NCBI GenBank assembly: GCA_902478705.1
Contig: CABSMB010000060.1
Span: 1 to 7,174, forward strand
Source of the DNA: an uncultured Collinsella sp.
Lineage (GTDB): Bacteria; Actinomycetota; Coriobacteriia; Coriobacteriales; Coriobacteriaceae
DNA: 7,174 nt
Direction of reading: 5' to 3'
Shown: positions 1-4,822 of the stretch, one piece after another
Numbering within the stretch: the first letter of the stretch is position 1
How the letters are laid out: every line of letters starts with the position of its first letter
Program-made: the position numbers and the translations under genes
Notes under the pieces: generated by a model
The model's input: the letters and a program-made list of their open reading frames with translations, nothing else
The model's database searches: none
Told to the model about the DNA's origin: nothing

Positions 1-37
1 TCGCTCGTCGGCAGCGTCAGATGTGTATAAGAGACAG
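1..37 (+). other. Nextera transposase adapter left on contig end (artefact)
   Basis: Bases 5-18 read TCGTCGGCAGCGTC, the Nextera read-1 tail. Bases 19-37 read AGATGTGTATAAGAGACAG, the 19-base Tn5 mosaic end used in tagmentation libraries. The match is exact. Bases 1-4 (tcgc) are extra adapter-side sequence. Native DNA starts at about 38. Any protein beginning Met-Cys-Ile-Arg-Asp-Arg at position 21, and any minus-strand protein ending in Ser-Leu-Ile-His-Ile here, is an adapter translation and not biology. This also marks the position as a true contig end. Confidence 0.97.
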
Positions 38-38
38 A

Positions 39-314
39 GCCAAGCATGCCCTGCGCAACGGCCGCAGCTTCATGGCAAACGAATACGGGATTACTATGAC
101 CTGCGTTCCCGATTGGGATAGCGTTCGTGCGTCAAAAACGGTGGCCGCCGTGCTTTTGGGCGAGCTCTCGATTGGTACGCCCCGTGAGGCGGGAACGAGG
201 ATGGCGGCTGAGCTTTTGGATTCTCCACTCGTAATGGTTCCCGGCGCGCACAACAGCCTGCGCGATCGCCCGGTAGCGGCTGCCCAGACTGTCCGTGGCA
301 TCCTGGGGCTCTAG
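39..314 (+). CDS. Alpha/beta hydrolase, C-terminal fragment (5' truncated by contig end)
   Basis: This is the last 91 or so residues of a protein whose N-terminus lies beyond the contig end. The open frame runs into the adapter, so no start can be assigned; the Met codon at 72 is internal to the fragment. What is visible fits the last strands and helix of an alpha/beta hydrolase: a hydrophobic strand (VAAVLLGE) followed by TPREAGTRMAAELL, then a second strand leading to PGAHNSL, where the His sits where the catalytic His normally is, then a closing helix. The acidic residue usually found three residues after the Gly-Glu turn is absent (GELSIGTP), so the catalytic acid would have to be the Glu or lie elsewhere. 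The nucleophile region is missing, so substrate and activity cannot be judged. Family assignment rests on pattern only. Confidence 0.5.
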   Translation, partial: AKHALRNGRSFMANEYGITMTCVPDWDSVRASKTVAAVLLGELSIGTPREAGTRMAAELLDSPLVMVPGAHNSLRDRPVAAAQTVRGILGL

Positions 315-525
315 CACCCGCAATAGCCAAAGCAGGCTTCACCCGCAAACGTTTCGGCCGTGTTAACAAATGTGCTCAAAACCTCACGTCTGCGGCTTCA
401 ATTGCGCCGTCTGCCAACTCATAAAAATGTAACAGCATTCACGTGCTTACCTGCATCGGCAAGGTGTTACCCTTGTAGCATTTGGAACCCACCGCTACCA
501 TGCGAAACTATCGAAAGGGCCCCAT
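315..525. other. Intergenic region, no clear promoter or terminator seen
   Basis: About 210 bases lie between the hydrolase fragment and the signalling gene. I see no convincing hairpin with a T-tract and no paired -35/-10 boxes. TTGCGC (402-407) and TAAAAA (422-427) are too closely spaced. A 9-base direct repeat CACCCGCAA occurs at 315-323 and 340-348. The promoter of the gene at 526 presumably lies here but is not recognisable. Confidence 0.5.
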
Positions 526-2406
526 ATGCTCAATAATCACGAGGTCAATCTAACCGACGAGGAGGCCGCCGCCGAGGTCGCCCGCGTCGCGAAGACCTAC
601 CCCGTGGTGCGTTTGCTGTCGGCCGATCAGATTAAGAGCGAGCCCAACTGCTTGCTCGCCGGCGATCGCTGCCCTTGTCTGCGTCAGTCGAGTCTTGAGG
701 CCTTGGCAGGTTCCGATGAGGTATCGGAGCAGCTGCTCAATGATGGTGCCGAGTACCGCGCCCGTCTGCGCCCTCTAAAGGTCGAGGGCGAGCCTCACGT
801 CTTGCTGATGGTGCGTCCGATTGATGAGCAAGAGGCCACAGAAGAGGACCTTGTCTACACCGACGTGCTGACGAGTGTGCGCAATCGCCGATATTACGAG
901 GAAAAGCTTCGCAACGCCCGCATGAATGCCGGCGTTGCGATGATTGACCTTGATGATTTTAGGGCCTTCAACGATACATGTGGCCGTCATGCCGGCGACC
1001 TTGCGCTCGGTGCTGTGGCGACAGCCATACGCAGCGGTATTCGTTCGACTGACGAGCTTGTGCGCTATGGCTGCGACAAGTTTGTGGCCGTCATGCCCGA
1101 TATTCCCTCCGATGACTTCGCCCGTCGCCTGCGTCAGGTATCCGATGCCGTTCATTCCACGATTATTCCGGGCCATGAGTACGTGAGCTTGACGGCATGT
1201 GTTGGTGGCGTTCGCATTCATGGCGAGACGGTCGATGAGGGCGTTGGCCGTGCTGTCCAGTTACTGAGCCGCGCTAAGGCAAAAGCCGGTACGGTCGTGA
1301 CCGATGCCGATTCCATCGAGGCCTTCCAAAGCGAAAAACCTTCGGTGCTTATTGTCGATGACTCCGAGATGAACCGAGCCATTCTCAACGAGATGCTCAA
1401 GGACGAGTATTGCATCCTCGAGGCCGATAACGGTCGCGCGGCGCTCGACATGGTCGACCGCTATGGCGATGAGCTGTCGCTCGTGCTGCTGGATATTGTC
1501 ATGCCGGGCATAAGCGGCTTTGAGGTGCTGGCCGGTCTGTCGCGCCGATCGGGCATCGACAATCTGCCTGTCATCATGATTTCGAGCGAAGATTCCGATG
1601 ATATGGTTCTGCGCGCGTACGAGCTGGGCGCCTCGGACTATATCAACCGCCCGTTTGACTCCCGTGTCGTGCGCCGCCGTGTGAGCAACACCATCCGCCT
1701 ATACGCTAAACAGCGCCGCCTGACGAACCTGCTGTCCCAGCAGTACAACGAGCGCGTCAAGAACAGTCGCATGCTCATCGACATCATGGCCGGCGTCATG
1801 GAGCTTCGTAACGGCGAGAGTGGCAGGCACGTTACGAACATCGAGAAGCTGACCGAGCTGCTGCTTGGCTGTCTGGTCCAGCATGGCGGCACGATCTCCC
1901 TCGACAATGAGGAGCGCTCCACGATCGCCCTGGCTTCGGCGCTGCACGATATCGGCAAGATGTCGATTGACGATGCGATTCTCAACAAGCCCGGACGCCT
2001 TACGCCCGAGGAGTTCGAGATTATGAAGACGCATGCCACGATCGGCGCCGACATGCTGCGTGAGCTGGGTAGCCATCACGCCGGCAATGCGCTTATGGAA
2101 TATGCGTACCAGATTGCGCGTTGGCACCACGAGCGCTGGGACGGCAAGGGTTATCCCGATGGCCTTAAGGGCGACGATATCCCCATCGCCGCGCAGGTGG
2201 TCTCGGTGGCTGACGTGTACGATGCACTGACGAGCGTGCGCGTGTACAAGGACGCTATCCCGCACGAGGAGGCGATCCAGATGATCCTGGACGGTAAGTG
2301 CGGCACCTTTAACCCGCTGCTGCTCGATTGTCTGCTCGAGGTGCAAGACCAAATTGCCGAGACGTTGGCACGCCCCGCTGACGTCGTTGCGTTTCCCACG
2401 ATTTAG
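526..2406 (+). CDS. PAS-like / degenerate GGDEF / receiver / HD-GYP c-di-GMP signalling protein
   Basis: A 626-residue, apparently soluble protein with no membrane segment or signal peptide. Residues 1-105 look PAS-like and carry Cys42, Cys49 and Cys51. Residues ~108-262 form a GGDEF domain with the usual D-V-L-T-S-x-R-N-R-R start and D-L-D-D-F, but the active site is YGCDKF (182-186) instead of GGDEF, so cyclase activity is unlikely. The RxxD inhibitory-site motif is kept (R173, D176). Residues ~272-392 form a receiver domain with acidic pair D278/D279, phospho-acceptor D323 and switch S353; the conserved Lys is Arg375 (NRPF). Residues ~412-605 form an HD-GYP domain with E431/H435, H474-D475 (LHDIGK), H503, H534-H535 and G542-Y543-P544, followed by VADVYDALTS, so the metal-binding set looks intact. 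The likely activity is c-di-GMP hydrolysis, gated by phosphorylation and nucleotide binding. ATG at 526 is preceded by AAAGGG. The HPt gene follows 24 bases downstream, probably in the same operon. Confidence 0.9.
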   Translation: MLNNHEVNLTDEEAAAEVARVAKTYPVVRLLSADQIKSEPNCLLAGDRCPCLRQSSLEALAGSDEVSEQLLNDGAEYRARLRPLKVEGEPHVLLMVRPIDEQEATEEDLVYTDVLTSVRNRRYYEEKLRNARMNAGVAMIDLDDFRAFNDTCGRHAGDLALGAVATAIRSGIRSTDELVRYGCDKFVAVMPDIPSDDFARRLRQVSDAVHSTIIPGHEYVSLTACVGGVRIHGETVDEGVGRAVQLLSRAKAKAGTVVTDADSIEAFQSEKPSVLIVDDSEMNRAILNEMLKDEYCILEADNGRAALDMVDRYGDELSLVLLDIVMPGISGFEVLAGLSRRSGIDNLPVIMISSEDSDDMVLRAYELGASDYINRPFDSRVVRRRVSNTIRLYAKQRRLTNLLSQQYNERVKNSRMLIDIMAGVMELRNGESGRHVTNIEKLTELLLGCLVQHGGTISLDNEERSTIALASALHDIGKMSIDDAILNKPGRLTPEEFEIMKTHATIGADMLRELGSHHAGNALMEYAYQIARWHHERWDGKGYPDGLKGDDIPIAAQVVSVADVYDALTSVRVYKDAIPHEEAIQMILDGKCGTFNPLLLDCLLEVQDQIAETLARPADVVAFPTI

Positions 2407-2430
2407 TTTGACCAAAGGAGTTTTTAATCC

Positions 2431-2787
2431 ATGATTTCCATGCGTGAGGCGTATGAGAAGATCGGCGCCAATTATGATGACGCGTGCGCTCGGCTGATGG
2501 GCGAGGAAATGCTCGCCCGCTTTGCCCTCAAGTTTTTGGATGACGAGAGCATGGACAAGCTAGAGGCCGCCATGGCGGCGGGAGACGCCGAAGGTGCGTT
2601 TATGGCAGCGCACACGCTCAAGGGCGTGAGCCAGAACCTGGGATTCGATAATCTGTACGAGCCGGCGGTTGTGGTGACCGAGGCACTGCGTGGTGCCGAT
2701 GCCGTTGACGGCGCTCGCGAGGGAATGCATGCACTGCAGCAGCAATATGCGGCTACGATGTCGGCCCTGCGCGAGGCGGCCGAATAA
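2431..2787 (+). CDS. Histidine phosphotransfer (HPt) domain protein
   Basis: A 118-residue, single-domain, cytoplasmic protein. The Hpt signature AAHTLKG followed by QNLGF lies at residues 59-74, with phospho-accepting His61, Lys64 and Gly65 in the expected spacing. The remainder is helical and acidic, as in four-helix-bundle HPt proteins, and the length is normal for a free-standing one. HPt proteins shuttle phosphoryl groups between aspartates of receiver domains. The adjacent receiver (D323 of the upstream protein) is the obvious partner, but no histidine kinase is encoded in the window, so the phosphate source is unknown. AGGAG at 2416-2420 lies 10 bases before the first ATG; a second in-frame ATG at 2440 is possible but 9 bases further away. 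It is probably co-transcribed with the HD-GYP gene. Confidence 0.88.
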   Translation: MISMREAYEKIGANYDDACARLMGEEMLARFALKFLDDESMDKLEAAMAAGDAEGAFMAAHTLKGVSQNLGFDNLYEPAVVVTEALRGADAVDGAREGMHALQQQYAATMSALREAAE

Positions 2788-2811
2788 GAGGCTGCGAGCC
2801 TTGATGACTAT

Positions 2812-2875
2812 GAGAGTGGATAATCTCCCGTTTTAGGCCCGGTGGCGGCCTCAAAGTGGGAGATTATCCACTCTC
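2812..2875. repeat. 64-base near-perfect hairpin with 18-bp perfect outer arms
   Basis: The outer arms GAGAGTGGATAATCTCCC (2812-2829) and GGGAGATTATCCACTCTC (2858-2875) are exact inverse complements. Inside them the pairing continues: two G-T pairs, three A-T pairs, one bulged C at 2852, then AGGCC (2835-2839) with GGCCT (2847-2851) around a 7-base loop. There is no T-tract on either side, so a simple intrinsic terminator is not well supported, although it lies just after the HPt stop and could still end or stabilise that transcript. The symmetry suggests a REP- or MITE-like intergenic element or a protein-binding palindrome. Both arms contain TTATCCACT, one base from the DnaA box TTATCCACA. 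Confidence 0.85.
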
Positions 2876-2894
2876 GTTCGATACGTGTCCAAAA

Positions 2895-2904
2895 ATCCAC
2901 TCTC
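2895..2904 (+). repeat. Third copy of the hairpin-arm end
   Basis: ATCCACTCTC repeats the last 10 bases of the right hairpin arm (2866-2875), 29 bases downstream, preceded by an A-run. It may be the remnant of a second copy of the element or a separate binding half-site. Confidence 0.6.
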
Positions 2905-2964
2905 ACCCCTTCTGATTAGTGAATGGGCTATGCGCACTGGCGGGGCTTTCCGCATGCAATCAAT

Positions 2965-2996
2965 ATCGTTGTTCGATAAACTGTTCGAATAACGAT
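2965..2996. promoter_or_regulatory. Operator-like inverted repeat upstream of the DUF2975/regulator operon
   Basis: The arms ATCGTTGTTCGA (2965-2976) and TCGAATAACGAT (2985-2996) are inverse complements at 11 of 12 positions around the 8-base spacer TAAACTGT. The site ends 21 bases before the ATG of the membrane-protein gene, where an autoregulatory operator would be expected. A TTGTTC at 2969-2974 could be a -35 box within it, but no good -10 is evident. The likely ligand is the Cro/CI-type protein encoded at 3587. Binding is inference; the symmetry is directly visible. Confidence 0.5.
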
Positions 2997-3017
2997 AGAG
3001 TCGATGAGGGTGAGTGT

Positions 3018-3578
3018 ATGTCTAACAGCGTTCAGCGTATGGCCAAAGCGGGCGAAAATATCAGGAAGCTTGGCTTTTGCATGGCAGCCGTTTTTGCAGG
3101 GATGCTCGTCGCTTTTGCCGCGTTGGTTGTTTACGTGATCTGGTATGCGGTTGCAAACGTTGCTTCTGTCGATTCTTTCGGCGTCGTGACGCTTCTCGAT
3201 GGCGGGTGCATCGTTATCCCAAGCGGACTGTGCCTGGCACTCGTCGTGGGTATTTCGCTTGTCGTTCTGTGTGGGATCAGCCGTAACATCTCGCGAGGCG
3301 TCTCGCCCTTTACCAAGACGCATGTGCGGCTTATCCGTGTTCTTGCGCTTGCCTTTGCTGTTAACGCCGCGGTTTCGCTTATTGGTGCCTACGGATCGGT
3401 CAATCTTACCATTGGTGGGCTGGAGCTTTACGTCGTGCCTCATTCCTTCGTTATTGAGATTTGCCAAGGCGTTGCCTTTGATGCGGGGTCGCTTATCGGC
3501 GCGGCTGTCTGTCTGTGTATCTCGGTGATCTGGAGTTATGCCTCGCTGCTCCAAGAGCAGTCTGACGAGCTTGTGTAG
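3018..3578 (+). CDS. DUF2975 family four-helix membrane protein
   Basis: A 186-residue integral membrane protein with four predicted helices (about 19-46, 64-88, 105-127 and 152-178) and short polar ends. The segment NISRGVSPFTK (90-100) before the third helix and the LLQEQSDELV tail resemble DUF2975 proteins such as Bacillus YoaS, which are commonly encoded beside a small YozG-like regulator, as here. The molecular function of the family is not established; a sensory or antagonist role toward the adjacent regulator is inference. I chose ATG 3018 because GAGGGTGAG lies just upstream and the length fits the family. An upstream GTG at 2919 would add 33 cysteine-rich, non-hydrophobic residues and run through the operator-like repeat. 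The downstream gene starts 8 bases after the stop. Confidence 0.75.
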   Translation: MSNSVQRMAKAGENIRKLGFCMAAVFAGMLVAFAALVVYVIWYAVANVASVDSFGVVTLLDGGCIVIPSGLCLALVVGISLVVLCGISRNISRGVSPFTKTHVRLIRVLALAFAVNAAVSLIGAYGSVNLTIGGLELYVVPHSFVIEICQGVAFDAGSLIGAAVCLCISVIWSYASLLQEQSDELV

Positions 3579-3586
3579 GAGGAAGC

Positions 3587-3916
3587 ATGAGCTATCTCAT
3601 CATCGAGCTTGAGACGCAGCTGCTTAAGACCGGAAAGACCAGCGCTGATCTGATTCGGGCGACGGGGCATACTCCGGCTAATATTTCAAAGCTTAGAAAC
3701 GGAAAGATAAAAGCTATTCGCCTAAAGACGCTTCTCGATATCTGTGATGAGCTTGATTGTCAACCGGGAGATATTATTCAGCGCGTGAACGAGAAAGAGC
3801 TTGAGGAGCTTATTGTCGAGCGCGCAAAAAATGTTGTGAGGCAGATGCGGGATGGCGGAGGCAATGAGGCGTCGCTTCCGACATCAGTCTTTGCTGTCGA
3901 TTTGAGTGACGAGTAG
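3587..3916 (+). CDS. Small Cro/CI-type (YozG-like, HTH_26) transcriptional regulator
   Basis: A 109-residue DNA-binding protein. The helix-turn-helix spans about residues 18-40 (TSADLIRATGHTPANISKL followed by RNGK), then the family-typical AIRLKTLLDICDELDCQPGDII. Family members are usually about 65-75 residues. This one has an extra charged C-terminal helix (about 68-90) and a low-complexity tail that could mediate dimerisation or contact with the membrane partner. AGGAGG at 3577-3582 overlaps the stop codon of the DUF2975 gene, so the two genes are tightly coupled. It is followed by an intrinsic terminator. Likely targets are its own operon and the ABC operon downstream, which share a sequence motif (2965-2979 and 4008-4022). 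The regulator class is well supported; the targets are inferred. Confidence 0.85.
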   Translation: MSYLIIELETQLLKTGKTSADLIRATGHTPANISKLRNGKIKAIRLKTLLDICDELDCQPGDIIQRVNEKELEELIVERAKNVVRQMRDGGGNEASLPTSVFAVDLSDE

Positions 3917-3950
3917 CTTAAGGCGAACAACTAAAACGAAGTATCAGCGT

Positions 3951-3985
3951 GAAGGAACTCGTGTCTAACACGGGTTCTTTCTTTT
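3951..3985 (+). terminator. Intrinsic terminator of the DUF2975/regulator operon
   Basis: A 13-bp stem (3951-3963 with 3969-3981, two G-U pairs) closes a 5-base loop TCTAA, and T residues follow (3982-3985), giving CTTTCTTTT overall. It lies 34 bases after the regulator stop and just ahead of the TTGACA box at 3994, so the ABC operon is probably a separate transcription unit. Confidence 0.85.
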
Positions 3986-3993
3986 AGATTATC

Positions 3994-4022
3994 TTGACAA
4001 ATATGAGTTATCGAAAAACAAT
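3994..4022 (+). promoter_or_regulatory. Probable promoter and overlapping operator of the ABC exporter operon
   Basis: There is a perfect -35 TTGACA at 3994-3999, a 17-base spacer and a weak -10 AACAAT at 4017-4022. TTATCGAAAAACAAT (4008-4022) covers the spacer end and the -10. It matches the reverse complement of 2965-2979, inside the inverted repeat of the preceding operon, at 13 of 15 positions. CGATAA at 4038-4043 forms a 6-base inverted pair with TTATCG at 4008-4013. A protein bound here would block RNA polymerase, so repression is the simplest model. The region is distinctly AT-rich compared with its surroundings. Confidence 0.55.
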
Positions 4023-4060
4023 AAAAACCATGGAAAACGATAAAGGAAAGGAGGAACGAT

Positions 4061-4822
4061 ATGAGCGGCTTTGCTATCAAGCAGAACGGGAGGCCAATGA
4101 GTGCATCAGCGATAAAGCTATCAAAGGTGTCAAAGCGCTACGGGAAACGGCGCGTTTTGCATGACGTTTCCTTCGAGGTGCATCAGTCTGAGCTCTGTGC
4201 CCTTGTCGGTGCAAACGGTGCGGGCAAAAGCACGCTTATTAAAATCGTCTTGGGCCTCTGCGAGCCATCGTCGGGGAGCGTGGAGCTCTTTGGAGGCAAA
4301 TCAAAAAGAGAGCTTGGCCTGATGCGGACGCGTGTCGGCTATGTGCCAGATTCCAGCGGAGCATACCAATCCCTCAGTGCGGTTGAGAATCTTCGGATCC
4401 GATGTGCGGAATGGGGGCTTGATGCGAATCGTGAGATTCCTCGCGTTTTGAGCCTAGTCGGGCTGGACGTCGATGAGAAAAAGAGCGTGAGCAGTTTTTC
4501 TCTGGGAATGAAACGGCGACTGGATATAGCTACGGCTTTATTGGGCGACACCGACGTACTAATTTTCGATGAGCCGGCAAATGGATTGGACCCGTTGGGC
4601 ATCGAGAGTATATGGGCCCTTATCGGTCGATTGAATCGAGGGCAGGGTAAGACCATGCTCATCTCTAGTCATGATTTGGATGAGTTGGCATCGGTTGCAA
4701 CAAGCTGCCTGTTTATTCATGACGGCGAACTGCTAAAAAAGGAATCGATGGACGTCATAAGGGATGAGGCGTCGTCCCTAAAAGAGTATTACAGGCGCTT
4801 GATGAAGGCGGTCTCGCTATGA
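4061..4822 (+). CDS. ABC transporter ATP-binding protein (ABC-2 / BcrA-like exporter)
   Basis: A 253-residue ATPase subunit. Walker A is GANGAGKST (50-58), the signature is FSLGM (146-150, the LSGGQ position, variant typical of bacitracin/lantibiotic-export ATPases), Walker B is DVLIFDEP (165-172), the D-loop is NGLDP (174-178) and the switch His is H204. The Q-loop position (GYVPD, D97) carries Asp rather than Gln or Glu. It would power the two permeases encoded immediately downstream; this gene ends in an ATGA overlap with the first. AAAGGAGG (4047-4054) sits 6 bases before ATG 4061. The homologous core begins near residue 16, and an in-frame ATG at 4097 is an alternative, but GGGAGG is only 3 bases from it. 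Export of a peptide, antibiotic or lipid is the usual role of the family; the substrate is unknown here. Confidence 0.93.
   Translation: MSGFAIKQNGRPMSASAIKLSKVSKRYGKRRVLHDVSFEVHQSELCALVGANGAGKSTLIKIVLGLCEPSSGSVELFGGKSKRELGLMRTRVGYVPDSSGAYQSLSAVENLRIRCAEWGLDANREIPRVLSLVGLDVDEKKSVSSFSLGMKRRLDIATALLGDTDVLIFDEPANGLDPLGIESIWALIGRLNRGQGKTMLISSHDLDELASVATSCLFIHDGELLKKESMDVIRDEASSLKEYYRRLMKAVSL

Noticed and set aside
19..37. Tn5-like mosaic end as a natural transposon terminus
   Set aside because: It is contiguous with the synthetic Nextera tail at 5-18 and sits at the very end of the sequence, so it is a library adapter.
402..427. Promoter TTGCGC / TAAAAA before the HD-GYP gene
   Set aside because: The spacer is only 14 bases and both boxes are weak.
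509..515. TATCGAA before the HD-GYP gene as another copy of the regulator motif
   Set aside because: Only seven bases match, the flanks do not, and it overlaps the ribosome binding region.
1699..2415. Long minus-strand open frame (238 codons) opposite the HD-GYP region
   Set aside because: It lies wholly antisense to a well-supported HD-GYP domain and has no recognisable motifs; this is typical of GC-rich coding DNA.
2812..2875. CRISPR or tandem repeat array
   Set aside because: There is only one inverted pair plus one partial copy, with no regularly spaced direct repeats.
2919..3017. Upstream GTG start extending the DUF2975 protein by 33 residues
   Set aside because: The added stretch is cysteine-rich and unlike the family, runs through the operator-like repeat, and ATG 3018 has its own ribosome binding site.
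2928..3554. Minus-strand open frame (208 codons) opposite the DUF2975 gene
   Set aside because: Highly charged composition without motifs, antisense to a clear membrane protein with proper start signals.
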